The notes below the pieces were generated by a model. That model was given only the letters and a program-made list of their open reading frames with translations, did no database searches and was not told the DNA's origin. Made by a program: the position numbers and the translations under genes. DNA of 64,000 nt, taken from positions 206,122 through 270,121 of the forward strand of contig NZ_AZDJ01000001.1 of the NCBI RefSeq assembly GCF_001434705.1, read 5' to 3'. Shown here piece after piece: positions 9,101 to 17,113 of this stretch. The number at the start of each line of letters is the position of its first letter. The stretch's first letter is position 1. This stretch comes from Lacticaseibacillus nasuensis JCM 17158. GTDB lineage: Bacteria; Bacillota; Bacilli; Lactobacillales; Lactobacillaceae.

Positions 9101-9763
9101 GGCCTCGACGACCTCGGACCGGTGAACCCCAACGCCATTGCCGAATACGACAACGTCAAGCAGCGCTACGAGTTTTTGCACAAGCAACAAACCGACCTGC
9201 TGGACGCCAAGGCGCAGCTCTTGGCGACGATGGGGGAGCTGGACGAAGAGGTCAAGGTGCGCTTCAAGGACATGTTCGACCAAACCAACGCCGCCTTCGA
9301 GGAGATCTTCCCGAAGATGTTCGGCGGTGGGCATGCGCACCTGAGCCTGACGGATCCTGACGACCTGTTGAACACCGGCCTGGAAATCTCGGCCGAGCCG
9401 CCTGGCAAGAAGTTGCAGCGCCTGTCGCTGCTGTCTGGTGGCGAGCGGGCGCTGACGGCCATCGTGTTGTTATTTGCGATTTTGCAGGTGCGGCCGGTGC
9501 CATTTTCCATTCTCGATGAGGTGGAAGCCAGCCTCGATGACGTCAACGTCAACCGCTTCGGGGAATTCTTGAAGCACTATAGTAGCGACACGCAATTCAT
9601 CGTCATCACCCACCGCCGCGGCACGATGCTGGCGGCCAATATGCTGTATGGGGTGACGATGCAGGAATCCGGCGTCAGCAAAATGATGGCCGTGAGCCTC
9701 GACCAACTGGCCAAGCCGGCCGCTAGTCACCCGAAGGAGGATGAACATGGGGTTATTCGATAA
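6179..9763 (+). CDS. smc: Chromosome partition protein SMC
   Basis: Chromosome condensation ATPase of 1194 residues, normal for bacterial SMC. The N-terminal head has Walker A GPNGSGKS at 31-38. Long Gln/Ala-rich coiled coils surround a hinge at roughly residues 500-650 (GFYAGVRAVLKHKANLTGVIGAV). The C-terminal head carries the signature LSLLSGGERALTAI and Walker B FSILDEVEASLDD. It starts 3 nt after rnc with GGAAG upstream, and its 3' end overlaps ftsY by 17 nt. The coiled-coil DNA is very GC-rich and yields long spurious antisense frames. Confidence 0.97.
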   Translation: MQLKQLTINGFKSFADKTTIEFVSGLTGIVGPNGSGKSNITEAIRWALGEQSAKSLRGEKMGDVIFAGTANRPPLNRAEVVMTFDNSDGYLKEQPATVAITRRLYRDGESDFLINNQAVRLKDIVDLFMDSGLGKESFSFISQGRVEAIFNSKPEERRGILEEAAGVLKYKQQKTKAERELTTTDDNLDRVNDIIQELHRQLAPLEEQASLARDFEQQTSEYQQIHKQILALEIQQFAAEQEQTQAANRETKQIVAAQADRAKSLEAKSEALTQTEDDLERELNQLNDDILAKSMRLEGLTGEANLSSERVSNAQSTLAELKEQLASATSDRESAEAQVQTLSDQVAAQTTKRAALAKALQDQQAAAHTPAQLNEQLDAAQNHYIDLLQQQATNKNALAATEKDQELAARQSSADATRLHGLQQAAAEAKATAATQATKVADLTSQLATASATLDEAQDRLTAAREAQAGADTAYRDHVAEFQRAKARYETLSELKEDYSGFYAGVRAVLKHKANLTGVIGAVAELLTVPAKYQQAMDVALGANLQAVVTTDETAAREAITYLKQTRAGRATFLPVSVIRPRQLPAAVQRQLAEAPGFIGVGSDLVQADQAVQNVVANLLGSLIVADTLANGVKLANLSGHRYRIVTLDGDILSPGGAMTGGHAQRSGVSPLARTQEAARLKQTLADMVPALQREKAALDDKTAAVATATTAVTEAQATSTRLTADLRAATAQRDSLAEQATQATRQAQAAKLAADATTDFAAKLTTLQHTATELAAAIAQAQATITNTKEQLNSATAAEAEYQAQLNQRQTALAVLTTEWQTAKTQLQQWQDQAAQLAQQVKTLTARIARITRESADTAEEKANREATIKRLNSELATLKARQDQQAKAKAANHTTLSEVSAQISTAYAKQNAAMATAEQQAASLSRLKLNLENRLATLAEDYQLSFEAAQQLVTQQPAELPAMKSKLKLLKRGLDDLGPVNPNAIAEYDNVKQRYEFLHKQQTDLLDAKAQLLATMGELDEEVKVRFKDMFDQTNAAFEEIFPKMFGGGHAHLSLTDPDDLLNTGLEISAEPPGKKLQRLSLLSGGERALTAIVLLFAILQVRPVPFSILDEVEASLDDVNVNRFGEFLKHYSSDTQFIVITHRRGTMLAANMLYGVTMQESGVSKMMAVSLDQLAKPAASHPKEDEHGVIR

Positions 9764-10748
9764 ACTTCGCGCCGCGTTTGGCGGCAAAACCGATACGCCG
9801 CCGGCAGACGACAAATACGAAGAGGGCCTGGCCAAAACCCGCTCGAGTTTTGGCGAGCGGCTGAATGCCTTGTTCGCCAATTTCCGCACCGTCGACGAAA
9901 ACTTCTTCGATGACCTCGAGGAAATGTTGATCGAAGCCGACGTCGGTTACGACATGGCCGTCAAGCTCAGCGACGAGTTGCGCGAAGAGGCCAAGCTAAA
10001 AAACGCCAAGTCCTCACAGGACCTGGCGCAAGTCATCGTCACTAAATTGGTGGAGCTTTACGCTGCTGCCGGCGTCAACGAGGACAATTCCTTGCATGAG
10101 GCCACCAGCGGCCCGACGGTGTATCTGTTTGTCGGCGTCAACGGCGCGGGCAAGACGACCACCATCGGCAAGCTCGCCCACCAGCTGGAACAAACCGGCA
10201 AAAAGGTGCTGCTGGCGGCGGGGGATACCTTCCGCGCCGGCGCCATCGAGCAGCTGCAGGAATGGGGCAAGCGTGATGGCGTACCCGTCGTCGCCAGTGC
10301 CGTCGGCGCCGATCCGGCGGCAGTGGTGTTTGACGCCGTGAAAAAAGCCAAGGCCGAAGCATTCGACATCTTGTTGGTGGACACGGCAGGCCGCCTGCAA
10401 AACAAGGTAAACTTGATGAAGGAGCTCGATAAAATCAAGCGCGTCATCAGCCGCGAGTTGCCCGAGGCCCCACAGGAAGTCCTGCTGGTGCTCGACGCCA
10501 CCACCGGCCAAAACGCCTTGAGCCAGGCCAAGCAGTTCAACGAGACGACGGATATTTCCGGCATCGTGTTGACCAAGCTCGACGGCTCGGGCAAGGGCGG
10601 CATCGTCTTGGCGATTCGCAACGAATTGCACGTGCCGGTGAAGCTCGTCGGCCTCGGCGAGGGGATGGACGACTTGCAGCCGTTCGTGCCGGAGAAGTTC
10701 GCCTACGGATTATTCCAAGGCTTGATCGAAGAGCCGACTCAGGATTAA
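9747..10748 (+). CDS. ftsY: Signal recognition particle receptor FtsY
   Basis: SRP-receptor GTPase (333 residues) that docks Ffh-ribosome complexes at the membrane. It has a short acidic N-terminal A region, then an NG domain with G1 GVNGAGKT at 130-137, the DTAGRLQNK motif and TKLDGSGKGG. ATGs occur at 9741 and 9747. AGGAGG ends at 9740, so only 9747 has a workable spacing. The start lies inside the smc end, which suggests translational coupling. Ffh, its partner, is encoded 1.7 kb downstream. Confidence 0.97.
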   Translation: MGLFDKLRAAFGGKTDTPPADDKYEEGLAKTRSSFGERLNALFANFRTVDENFFDDLEEMLIEADVGYDMAVKLSDELREEAKLKNAKSSQDLAQVIVTKLVELYAAAGVNEDNSLHEATSGPTVYLFVGVNGAGKTTTIGKLAHQLEQTGKKVLLAAGDTFRAGAIEQLQEWGKRDGVPVVASAVGADPAAVVFDAVKKAKAEAFDILLVDTAGRLQNKVNLMKELDKIKRVISRELPEAPQEVLLVLDATTGQNALSQAKQFNETTDISGIVLTKLDGSGKGGIVLAIRNELHVPVKLVGLGEGMDDLQPFVPEKFAYGLFQGLIEEPTQD

Positions 10749-10785
10749 AAAAAACGCCTTGGCGAATTTCGCCAAGGCGTTTTCA
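10749..10785. terminator. Bidirectional terminator between ftsY and a convergent gene
   Basis: A perfect 16-bp inverted repeat (AAAACGCCTTGGCGAA and its complement around one T) lies between the two stop codons. A-runs and T-runs on both flanks let it work in either direction. Confidence 0.92.
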
Positions 10786-11100
10786 CTAAGCAGCGGCCAC
10801 TTTGCGCTCGCGGCCGAGAATCACTTGAAGCAAGATCAAGACGATGTAGGCAATCAATAAGGCGCCAAGCCACGGGCCCATTTGCACCGTGCTGTCAAAC
10901 CAATACTTCTGCCAGGCGGTGTTGCTCATCACCCAGTAGAAGATGGCGGCGAACACGAGACCCAGCGTGTTCAAAATGGCGTAGAACCACAAGTTGCCAT
11001 TCTCGTGCCGGGCCAGGTTGATCAGGCTGAACACCAACGTCCACGTGCCCCAAGCGGCCATCAACAAAACCACGGCCCAATACAGGATGGTTGCGACCAT
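10786..11100 (-). CDS. Small membrane protein of unknown function
   Basis: 104 residues starting MVATILYWAVVLLMAAWGTW. At least three hydrophobic helices are visible (near residues 3-20, 35-52 and 75-97), ending in a basic GRERKVAAA tail. The start is the ATG at 11100, behind TTGGAGGGATAATT on the minus strand. A longer frame to 11187 lacks a ribosome site. It is convergent with ftsY and divergent from the phosphatase gene. I do not recognise the family. Confidence 0.75.
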   Translation of the reverse strand: MVATILYWAVVLLMAAWGTWTLVFSLINLARHENGNLWFYAILNTLGLVFAAIFYWVMSNTAWQKYWFDSTVQMGPWLGALLIAYIVLILLQVILGRERKVAAA

Positions 11101-11132
11101 AATTATCCCTCCAATTCTATTCTTGTTCATTG

Positions 11133-11161
11133 TATCACAGAGCCGCAGTTTTGACAGCGGT
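11133..11161 (-). promoter_or_regulatory. Probable promoter of the small membrane protein gene
   Basis: On the minus strand, CTGTCA and TACAAT are 17 nt apart, with a short leader to the GGAGG site. The -35 box is weak. Confidence 0.5.
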
Positions 11162-11199
11162 TCCGGCTTGAGCCTGGTGGCAGCCAAGCGCCGGTAGGG

Positions 11200-11205
11200 T
11201 ATAAT
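11200..11205 (+). promoter_or_regulatory. -10 element before the phosphatase gene
   Basis: Consensus TATAAT lies 16 nt before the GGAGG site. No convincing -35 box is present at 17 nt. Confidence 0.6.
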
Positions 11206-11232
11206 AGAAAGACATTGATTGGAGGACTGGTC

Positions 11233-12021
11233 ATGCCCGAGTTGTTAGACATTCATCACGGCTTTAACTTTCGCGACCTCGGCGGCTATCGCACCACCGC
11301 CGGCGCGATTGTCGCGCCAAAGCGCCTCGTGCGCGCCAGCAAGCTGGCCGACTTGTCGCCGCGCGACGAAACTTATTTGCGCGACTATGGCGTCGTGGCC
11401 GCCGTCGATTTTCGCTCGCCGGCCGAGCGCCGAGCGGCCCCGGACCGGATTCCTCACGGCGTGGCTTACCACGAAGAGCCGGTGTTTGCCTATGACGAAA
11501 CCGCCGTGTCCGATTGGGCCGCGCAGCAGCGGGCCTTCGCCCAAGCCGCCGACGCCGGGTTTCGCAATATGGTGCACACCTACGCCGACATGATCACCAA
11601 CCCGCAGTCGCAAGCCGCGTATCGCCAATTGTTCGACTTGTTGCTGGACACGACCAGCGGCGCGGTATTGTTTCACTGTTCAGCCGGCAAGGACCGCACC
11701 GGCATGGGCGCCGTCTTTATTTTGGCCGCGTTAGGGGTACCCGAGGCGACGATTCGCCAAGATTATCTGCTGACCAACCGGTACGTGACGGCTGCGGCCG
11801 CCGCCGTGGTGGCGCAGGCCAAGGCCGGCGGCGCCAACGCCAACACGCAGGCCAGCCTTCACGATTTGTGGGTGGCGCGCGGCGCCTACCTCGACAGCGC
11901 CTTAGCCACCGTTTCGGCGCATTACGGGTCGCTAGCGCATTATTTAAGCGCGGTGCTCGACTTGACCGACGCGCAGGTGGCGCGGCTGCGTCAGTTGTAC
12001 CTGCTGCCGGCAGCCGACTAG
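11233..12021 (+). CDS. Protein-tyrosine phosphatase family protein
   Basis: 262 residues. The active-site loop HCSAGKDRTG (Cys nucleophile and Arg of CX5R) lies near residues 148-157. N-terminal features NFRDLGGYRT and DFRSPAER are typical of the bacterial tyrosine/serine phosphatase group related to Listeria LipA and mycobacterial PtpB. There is no signal peptide, so it is cytoplasmic unless exported otherwise. Its substrate (phosphoprotein or phosphoinositide) cannot be read from the sequence. The ATG at 11233 sits 7 nt after GGAGG. An in-frame ATG at 11215 overlaps that site and was rejected. Confidence 0.88.
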   Translation: MPELLDIHHGFNFRDLGGYRTTAGAIVAPKRLVRASKLADLSPRDETYLRDYGVVAAVDFRSPAERRAAPDRIPHGVAYHEEPVFAYDETAVSDWAAQQRAFAQAADAGFRNMVHTYADMITNPQSQAAYRQLFDLLLDTTSGAVLFHCSAGKDRTGMGAVFILAALGVPEATIRQDYLLTNRYVTAAAAAVVAQAKAGGANANTQASLHDLWVARGAYLDSALATVSAHYGSLAHYLSAVLDLTDAQVARLRQLYLLPAAD

Positions 12022-12035
12022 TCGCGGACTGGTGC

Positions 12036-12064
12036 TTGCGCTTGCCTGTGGCCACCGGTATGCT
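12036..12064 (+). promoter_or_regulatory. Possible ylxM-ffh promoter
   Basis: TTGCGC and TATGCT with 17-nt spacing lie 30 nt before ylxM. Both boxes are imperfect. Confidence 0.4.
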
Positions 12065-12094
12065 AGTGATAGATTGGTGAAGGACGGATAAGGC

Positions 12095-12436
12095 ATGGAA
12101 ATCGAAAAAAACAATCGCATGAATTCCCTGTTTGAATTTTACGGGGCCCTGTTGACGAGCAAGCAGCATAGCTACCTGGAGCTGTATTACGGCGACGACT
12201 ATTCGCTTGGCGAAATTGCCACCGAGTTCGACGTGTCGCGCCAGGCGGTGTATGACAATATTCGCCGCACCGAGGCGAGCCTGGAGGAGTACGAAAGTAA
12301 ACTCCACCTGCTGGCCAACTACCAGGCGCAAAACGCCGCCGTCGACGCGTTGGTGCGCTATGTGCGCCAGACGTATCCCGGCGATGAACAACTCAGCACG
12401 CTCGTGACGCGCGTGGCGGATCAAGCCGCCCGCTAA
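12095..12436 (+). CDS. ylxM: YlxM, helix-turn-helix protein next to ffh
   Basis: 113-residue member of the UPF0122/YlxM family, which is nearly always encoded just before ffh. A sigma-70 region-4-like HTH is visible around residues 35-60 ([25 protein letters not shown]), followed by a helical C-terminus. Streptococcal YlxM has been reported to bind SRP components. DNA binding is not shown. It ends 12 nt before the ffh start. Confidence 0.92.
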   Translation: MEIEKNNRMNSLFEFYGALLTSKQHSYLELYYGDDYSLGEIATEFDVSRQAVYDNIRRTEASLEEYESKLHLLANYQAQNAAVDALVRYVRQTYPGDEQLSTLVTRVADQAAR

Positions 12437-12448
12437 CAGGAGGACAAC

Positions 12449-13888
12449 ATGGCATTCGAAGGATTATCTGAACGGTTACAAAAAGCCTTCGCCGGTTTGC
12501 GGCGCAAGGGCAAGGTCACGGAAAGCGACGTTTCAGAGGCGATGCGCGAGATTCGCCTGGCCTTGTTGGAAGCCGACGTCAACTTTAAAGTCGTCAAGGA
12601 TTTCATCAAAACCGTGCGCGAACAAGCCGTGGGCAGTGCCGTCTTAGACAGCCTGACCCCGGCGCAACAAATCATTAAAATCGTCAACGACGAGCTGACC
12701 AAGACCATGGGCGAGGCCGCCGTGCCGCTGGTCAAGGCGCCGAAGATCCCGACGGTCATCATGATGGTCGGGCTGCAAGGGGCCGGGAAAACCACCACGG
12801 TCGGCAAGCTCGCCACGCGCCTAATCCAACAGGAAAAAGCGCGCCCGTTGCTGATTGCCGCCGACGTCTACCGGCCAGCGGCCATCGAGCAGTTAGAGGT
12901 GGTTGGCCAGCAGGTCAACGCCCCGGTGTTCCAGCTGGGCACCGATGTCGATCCGCGTGAAATTGTCCGCCAAGGCCTCGCCCAAGCGGCGCTGCAGCAT
13001 AACGATTACGTCATCATCGATACCGCCGGCCGTCTGCAAATCGACGAAAAGCTGATGGCCGAGCTCACCGACATCAAGGCCATCGCGCAACCCAATGACA
13101 TTTTGCTGGTGGTCGATGCGATGACCGGGCAAGCCGCCACCGATGTCGCCACCGGGTTCAATGAGCAGCTGGACATCACCGGCGTTGTCTTGACCAAGCT
13201 CGACGGCGACACCCGCGGCGGGGCGGCGCTGTCGATTCGCGCCGTCACCGGCAAGCCAATCATGTTCGTCGGCCAAGGCGAAAAGATGGACGCGCTGGAT
13301 GTCTTTTATCCCGACCGCATGGCCAACCGCATCCTCGGCATGGGCGACATGCTGACCTTGATCGACAAGGCGCAGCAAAACTTCGACGAGAAGCAAGCCG
13401 CCGACATGGCCGAGAAGATGCGCGAGAACACCTTCGACTTCAACGATTTTCTCGACCAAATGGATCAGGTGTCGAAGATGGGCCCGATGGAAGACATCAT
13501 GAAGATGATTCCGGGGATGGCCAACAACCCGGCACTGAAAAACTTCAAGATGGACCCCAAGGACATCGCGCACATGAAGGCCATCGTCTACTCGATGACC
13601 CCCGCCGAACGCGTTGATCCCGACTTGCTCAACCAAAGCCGGCGCCGGCGCATCGCCGCCGGGTCCGCGCGGCCGGTGCAAGAAGTCAATCGCATGATCA
13701 AGCAGTTCAACCAAAGCAAGCAGGTCATGAACCAGATGTACAAGGGCAACATGCAAGGCATGGAAGGCCTCTTGGGCGGTGGCATGAAGGGCCGGCTCGG
13801 CAAGATGGCGATGAACCAAATGGTGCGCCAACAAAAGAAGAACAAGAAAAAGCGCATGAAAAAAATTAAGCACGTCAAGTCAAAGTAG
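12449..13888 (+). CDS. ffh: Signal recognition particle protein Ffh
   Basis: SRP54 homologue (479 residues) that recognises signal sequences on nascent membrane and secreted proteins and delivers them to FtsY. It has an N domain, G domain with GLQGAGKT at 108-115, DTAGRLQID and TKLDGDTRGGAA, and a Met-rich C-terminal M domain that binds 4.5S RNA and signal peptides. The tail is strongly basic (KKNKKKRMKKIKHVKSK). The start follows AGGAGGACAAC. A terminator follows the stop directly. Confidence 0.97.
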   Translation: MAFEGLSERLQKAFAGLRRKGKVTESDVSEAMREIRLALLEADVNFKVVKDFIKTVREQAVGSAVLDSLTPAQQIIKIVNDELTKTMGEAAVPLVKAPKIPTVIMMVGLQGAGKTTTVGKLATRLIQQEKARPLLIAADVYRPAAIEQLEVVGQQVNAPVFQLGTDVDPREIVRQGLAQAALQHNDYVIIDTAGRLQIDEKLMAELTDIKAIAQPNDILLVVDAMTGQAATDVATGFNEQLDITGVVLTKLDGDTRGGAALSIRAVTGKPIMFVGQGEKMDALDVFYPDRMANRILGMGDMLTLIDKAQQNFDEKQAADMAEKMRENTFDFNDFLDQMDQVSKMGPMEDIMKMIPGMANNPALKNFKMDPKDIAHMKAIVYSMTPAERVDPDLLNQSRRRRIAAGSARPVQEVNRMIKQFNQSKQVMNQMYKGNMQGMEGLLGGGMKGRLGKMAMNQMVRQQKKNKKKRMKKIKHVKSK

Positions 13889-13893
13889 GCGGG

Positions 13894-13919
13894 TGCACCC
13901 AGCAGTGGGTGCATTTTTT
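13894..13919 (+). terminator. Terminator after ffh
   Basis: TGCACCCA-GCAG-TGGGTGCA followed by six T. Confidence 0.95.
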
Positions 13920-13946
13920 GGTATCATCAGCGCAGGAGGCAAGGCG

Positions 13947-14732
13947 ATGAAAAAACTGCTGATAATCCTGGCGAGCCTGCTGATTGGGCTGAGTCTGACC
14001 GGCTGTGTGAGCAAGCAAGGCAGCTCGCGGGCGGCCAAGTGGGTGACCCGCGATTCGCGCCTGTTGTTCGGCGTGGCGCCGAGCCGGGTGGTGGTCGCGC
14101 GGCTGCCCATCTCAGAAACCGGGCACTACCGCGAGCTGACCTTGACCTACACCAAGGCCGCGCAAGCCAAACTGCCTAAACCCGCGCGCCACGCCTTGAA
14201 TCAGGCCGGCCAGTTGAAATTGCAATATTCTGACTCGAGCACCAAGGGTAGATTGCACGCGCACCGGCTGACCGCCATGGGGTTGGCGCTGCTCGATGCG
14301 TTGGACTTAGCCGGGGGCTTGCACGCGCTTGCGCAGGAGCCGCAGCTGTGGCGGCTGTGGGTGCGCCCGAGTCCTCAGATTGTGGCTGCTGATCAGTGGG
14401 TGCAAGATTTTCGCATCGACAATGTGGCCGACGTCAAGCGGGCGGTGCGTCAGCGGGCTGCGCTTGCTAATGGCTCGGCGGCCGTGCGCCAAAGTTTTGT
14501 TGCCAACCTCCAAGCACCACCGCATTTTTCCCTGGAGGCGACTTATCGGTTTGCCTACACCACCGACGCCGAGTTGACGAAGTTCTTGCGGCCATTGCTC
14601 TTGACCCAGCACCTGCCGGCAGGCACCACCATCACCCTAGATGAAGCTCACGGGCCGCACCTCACCAGCTTCACGTATCAGGCCGGTCAGTTGACTTGCG
14701 ACGGCACGGGACAGGTGTTGGGTGGTCATTGA
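13947..14732 (+). CDS. Predicted lipoprotein of unknown function
   Basis: 261 residues. The signal peptide [16 protein letters not shown] leads to lipobox LTGC with cysteine at residue 20, so the protein is likely anchored on the outer face of the membrane. The mature part is Ala/Leu-rich, has no domain I can name, and may contain a beta-rich C-terminus. The start is the ATG after AGGAGGCAAGGCG. A longer upstream frame would begin inside the ffh terminator. No good promoter is visible between that terminator and the gene. Confidence 0.8.
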   Translation: MKKLLIILASLLIGLSLTGCVSKQGSSRAAKWVTRDSRLLFGVAPSRVVVARLPISETGHYRELTLTYTKAAQAKLPKPARHALNQAGQLKLQYSDSSTKGRLHAHRLTAMGLALLDALDLAGGLHALAQEPQLWRLWVRPSPQIVAADQWVQDFRIDNVADVKRAVRQRAALANGSAAVRQSFVANLQAPPHFSLEATYRFAYTTDAELTKFLRPLLLTQHLPAGTTITLDEAHGPHLTSFTYQAGQLTCDGTGQVLGGH

Positions 14733-14752
14733 GGCTTGTAAAGAAAAAAAGC

Positions 14753-14781
14753 TTTACACTTGCCGTGGGGTTTGGTATTAT
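14753..14781 (+). promoter_or_regulatory. rpsP promoter
   Basis: TTTACA and TATTAT are 17 nt apart with TGG before the -10 box. A GTAAAG/CTTTAC inverted repeat overlaps the -35 element. Confidence 0.85.
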
Positions 14782-14817
14782 TTTGAAGTTGAGAAATTTA
14801 CAGGAGGTGGACCTCAC

Positions 14818-15093
14818 ATGGCAGTTAAAATTCGTTTGAAGCGGATGGGTTCTAAGCGTAAGCCGTTCTACCGCGTGGTTGTAGCCGATTCTCGGTTCCC
14901 ACGTGACGGCCGGTTTATTGAATCCGTCGGTTATTACAACCCATTGACCGAACCGGTTGATCTGAAGCTGGACGAAGACGAAATCTTCGCCTGGTTGCAA
15001 AAAGGCGCACAGCCTTCCGATACTGTACGCACCTTGCTTTCTAGCAAGGGCATCATGCAGAAGTATCACGAAGCACGCTTCACCAAGAAGTAA
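14818..15093 (+). CDS. rpsP: 30S ribosomal protein S16
   Basis: 91-residue S16 starting [26 protein letters not shown], the conserved N-terminus that contacts 16S rRNA during 30S assembly. The ribosome site AGGAGGTGG precedes the ATG by 6 nt. GAGG-TGGA-CCTC can form across this site and might modulate initiation. khpA follows after 5 nt. Confidence 0.98.
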   Translation: MAVKIRLKRMGSKRKPFYRVVVADSRFPRDGRFIESVGYYNPLTEPVDLKLDEDEIFAWLQKGAQPSDTVRTLLSSKGIMQKYHEARFTKK

Positions 15094-15098
15094 GCCTC

Positions 15099-15350
15099 GT
15101 GGATATCGAAGCGCTCATTCGGGCGATCGTGACGCCATTAGTTACGCACCCAGAAGCAATTCAAATTACGCCGCATGAAACGGCGGAATACATGGCGTTC
15201 GACTTAGCGGTCGCCCCGGACGATGTTGGCCGGGTCATTGGCAAGCAAGGTCGCGTCGCGCAAGCGGTGCGCACCATTGTCTATGCCGTGAAGTCCCCGT
15301 ATCAAAAGCGGGTGCGCTTAAATATATTGGATGCTCCGCATTCAAAGTAA
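15099..15350 (+). CDS. khpA: KH-domain RNA-binding protein KhpA (YlqC)
   Basis: 83 residues made almost entirely of one KH domain with the GxxG loop VIGKQGRV. The family binds RNA, commonly with KhpB/Jag, and affects cell division and envelope synthesis in lactic acid bacteria and pneumococci. Translation begins at GTG 15099, only 5 nt after rpsP, without a clear Shine-Dalgarno site, so it probably depends on coupling to rpsP. A terminator follows immediately. Confidence 0.93.
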   Translation: MDIEALIRAIVTPLVTHPEAIQITPHETAEYMAFDLAVAPDDVGRVIGKQGRVAQAVRTIVYAVKSPYQKRVRLNILDAPHSK

Positions 15351-15382
15351 AAATTGATCGGCGGCTGCCGGTCAATTTTTTT
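15351..15382 (+). terminator. Terminator after khpA
   Basis: AAATTGATCGGC-GGCT-GCCGGTCAATTT forms a 12-bp stem with one G-U pair, then a T-run. Confidence 0.92.
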
Positions 15383-15393
15383 AGAGCGCGAAG

Positions 15394-15492
15394 CGGGGCG
15401 GTTAAGTGCCGAGCGGCTGCGCCGCCTGTGGGTGAAGCGGCGGGTTTGGCCGCTGGCCCACAGGTGGTCAGCGGCGCAGGCACTTGCCCCGG
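15394..15492. repeat. Nested-palindrome repeat, diverged copy (unit A)
   Basis: Member of the family seen at 28693-28910 and 36639-37014. Stems: GGGGC/GCCCC, AAGTGCC/GGCACTT (15404-15410 with 15479-15485), CTGCGCCGC/GCGGCGCAG, CTGTGGG/CCCACAG and GCGGC/GCCGC around a GGGTTTG loop. Shared unpaired words are GGTTAAG, GCGCCGCCTG, GGGTTT and CAGGTGG. It runs in the same direction as the rpsB-tsf pair. The flanking AAGTTGTGAGC and GAACACGATT ends are degenerate here. Confidence 0.7.
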
Positions 15493-15516
15493 TGAGCGCG
15501 TTTAGCAGGCAGCGGC

Positions 15517-15662
15517 GCAAGGCGGTTTTGGATGCGACAGGTAGCCTTTCTAACGCATGTCAGCCTGTACGCGCTTTGCGCTACAGGCTGATCAAGCTCG
15601 GTGCTTGGGCCGCACTTTGGCCCGGGTACCGAGCGTAGCTAACTGTTCGCATCCAGCCTTGC
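15517..15662. repeat. Large multibranched inverted-repeat element upstream of rimM
   Basis: Outer pair GCAAGGC/GCCTTGC (15517-15523 with 15656-15662), then GGATGCGA/TCGCATCC and CAGxTAGC/GCTAxCTG make a long closing stem. Inside lie two independent hairpins: CAGCCTGTA/TACAGGCTG (15561-15590) and GCTCGGT/ACCGAGC (15596-15634) with inner GGGCC/GGCCC. The layout is a multi-way junction. With unit A it fills the 382-nt gap between khpA and rimM. No convincing gene lies here. Confidence 0.7.
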
Positions 15663-15732
15663 AAAGCGCAACTCAGCGGAAATTTTGCGCGAGCTGCACC
15701 GCCCCGGGCGCATGTTTACGAAAGGAATCATT

Positions 15733-16254
15733 ATGCCAGATCGATATAAAGTGGGCACCATCGTCAACACGCATGGCGTGCGCGGCGAGGTGCGCGTCAT
15801 TGCCACTACGGATTTTCCAGCGGAACGCTTTGCCAAGGGGAGCCAGCTCATCGTGGAAACGACGCCGCCGACGCCGGTCACGGTGGCTAGCGCCCGTAAG
15901 CACAAGCAATTCACGCTGTTGACCTTCACCGAATTCGCCGACATGGATGCCGTGCTGCCGTTTAAAGGCCACGACCTCAGCGTGCCAGCCGCGGCGGTGA
16001 AGCCGCTGACCGAGCCCGACACCTATTATTATCGCGACATCATCGGGCTCACCGTGATCGACGACACCGGCGCGACGCTGGGCAAGGTCAGCGAGATCTT
16101 GACTCCCGGGCCCAACGACGTGTGGGTGATTCCGCGGCCGGGCAAGCCCGACATCTTGTTGCCATTTCTAAAAAGCGTGGTGACGGCCATCGATCTCGAC
16201 GCTAAAGTGGCGCATGTGGTGGTGCCGGAGGGGTTGATTGACGATGCGGATTGA
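15733..16254 (+). CDS. rimM: Ribosome maturation factor RimM
   Basis: 173 residues. It helps assemble the 30S head and binds S19. The N-terminal barrel starts [18 protein letters not shown], the family signature, and the C-terminal PRC-like barrel has [20 protein letters not shown]. The ATG of MPDRYK follows AAAGGAATCATT. Its end overlaps trmD by 11 nt, the normal rimM-trmD coupling. Confidence 0.96.
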   Translation: MPDRYKVGTIVNTHGVRGEVRVIATTDFPAERFAKGSQLIVETTPPTPVTVASARKHKQFTLLTFTEFADMDAVLPFKGHDLSVPAAAVKPLTEPDTYYYRDIIGLTVIDDTGATLGKVSEILTPGPNDVWVIPRPGKPDILLPFLKSVVTAIDLDAKVAHVVVPEGLIDDAD

Positions 16255-17008
16255 TGTGTTGAGCCTGTTTCCAGACATGTTTACGCCGTTGACGCAAAGC
16301 ATCATCGGCAAGGCGCTAGAGCGGGAGCTGTTGCAGTTTAATGTGGTCGATTTTCGCGACTACAGCCACGACAAGCACCACCACGTCGACGATACCCCGT
16401 ATGGCGGCGGGGCGGGGATGTTGCTGCGGCCGGAGCCGATTTTTGAGGCGATGGACGCCCTCGACGCGGCGGCGCCGGGCCCGCGCCGCGTGATTCTCTT
16501 GGATCCGGCTGGGCGCAAGTTCGATCACGTCGCGGCCAAGGAGCTGGCGCAGGAGTCGCACCTCGTGTTTATTTGCGGCCACTACGAAGGTTACGACGAG
16601 CGGATTCGCAGCCTTGTCACCGACGAGTTTAGCATCGGCGACTTCGTGTTGACCGGCGGTGAGCTGCCGGCGATGATGATGATCGACGCCACCGTACGCT
16701 TTTTGCCCGGCGTTCTAGGCAACGCCGAGTCCGCGGCGACGGACAGCTTTGAAAATGGCCTGCTGAATTATCCCGAATACACGCGGCCGGCCAGTTATCG
16801 CGACATGGACGTGCCCTTCGTCTTGCAAAACGGCGACCACGGCAAAATTGCGCGCTGGCGGCTGAAGGAATCGTTGCGCCGCACGTTGCAGCGCCGGCCG
16901 GACCTGTTGGCTGACGTGACGCTGGATAAAGACGGGCAAAAACTGCTGCGCGAGGTGCGCGGCGAAGAGGCCGGACGGTTGGCAGATTGCGAGCGTGAAG
17001 ACGAGTAA
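16244..17008 (+). CDS. trmD: tRNA (guanine-N1)-methyltransferase TrmD
   Basis: Makes m1G37 in tRNAs reading CNN codons, preventing frameshifts. It uses SAM bound in a trefoil knot, which is visible around [14 protein letters not shown] and [18 protein letters not shown]. 254 residues from ATG 16244 ([13 protein letters not shown]). A TTG at 16238 is in frame, but the GGAGGGG spacing and the family N-terminus favour the ATG. The terminator stem starts within the last codons. Confidence 0.97.
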   Translation: MRIDVLSLFPDMFTPLTQSIIGKALERELLQFNVVDFRDYSHDKHHHVDDTPYGGGAGMLLRPEPIFEAMDALDAAAPGPRRVILLDPAGRKFDHVAAKELAQESHLVFICGHYEGYDERIRSLVTDEFSIGDFVLTGGELPAMMMIDATVRFLPGVLGNAESAATDSFENGLLNYPEYTRPASYRDMDVPFVLQNGDHGKIARWRLKESLRRTLQRRPDLLADVTLDKDGQKLLREVRGEEAGRLADCEREDE

Positions 17009-17024
17009 CCCTCGTCTTTTTTTT
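16998..17024 (+). terminator. Terminator overlapping the trmD stop codon
   Basis: AAGACGAG-TAACC-CTCGTCTT with T-run. It separates trmD from rplS, which are usually one operon. Confidence 0.9.
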
Positions 17025-17090
17025 CGGGGTTTTTGAGGTACTTGGCAAAGTTTATTCCTAGTCAATTGACGACATGAGCAGAGGCACTCA

Positions 17091-17099
17091 TGGTAGAAT
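17091..17099 (+). promoter_or_regulatory. Extended -10 before the GNAT/Xre pair
   Basis: TGGTAGAAT matches the extended -10 pattern used repeatedly in this window. TTGACG at 17066 is too far (22 nt) to be an ideal -35. Confidence 0.5.
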
Positions 17100-17113
17100 T
17101 AGGGGATGGGCAA

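Noticed and set aside
15354-15638. Open frame between khpA and rimM
   Set aside because: It covers the terminator and palindromic elements and has no ribosome site or plausible protein composition.
17090-17092. ATG 17090 as start of the GNAT gene
   Set aside because: It overlaps the extended -10 TGGTAGAAT, so it would not be in the transcript. ATG 17114 has its own GGGG site. If transcription begins further upstream this should be revisited.
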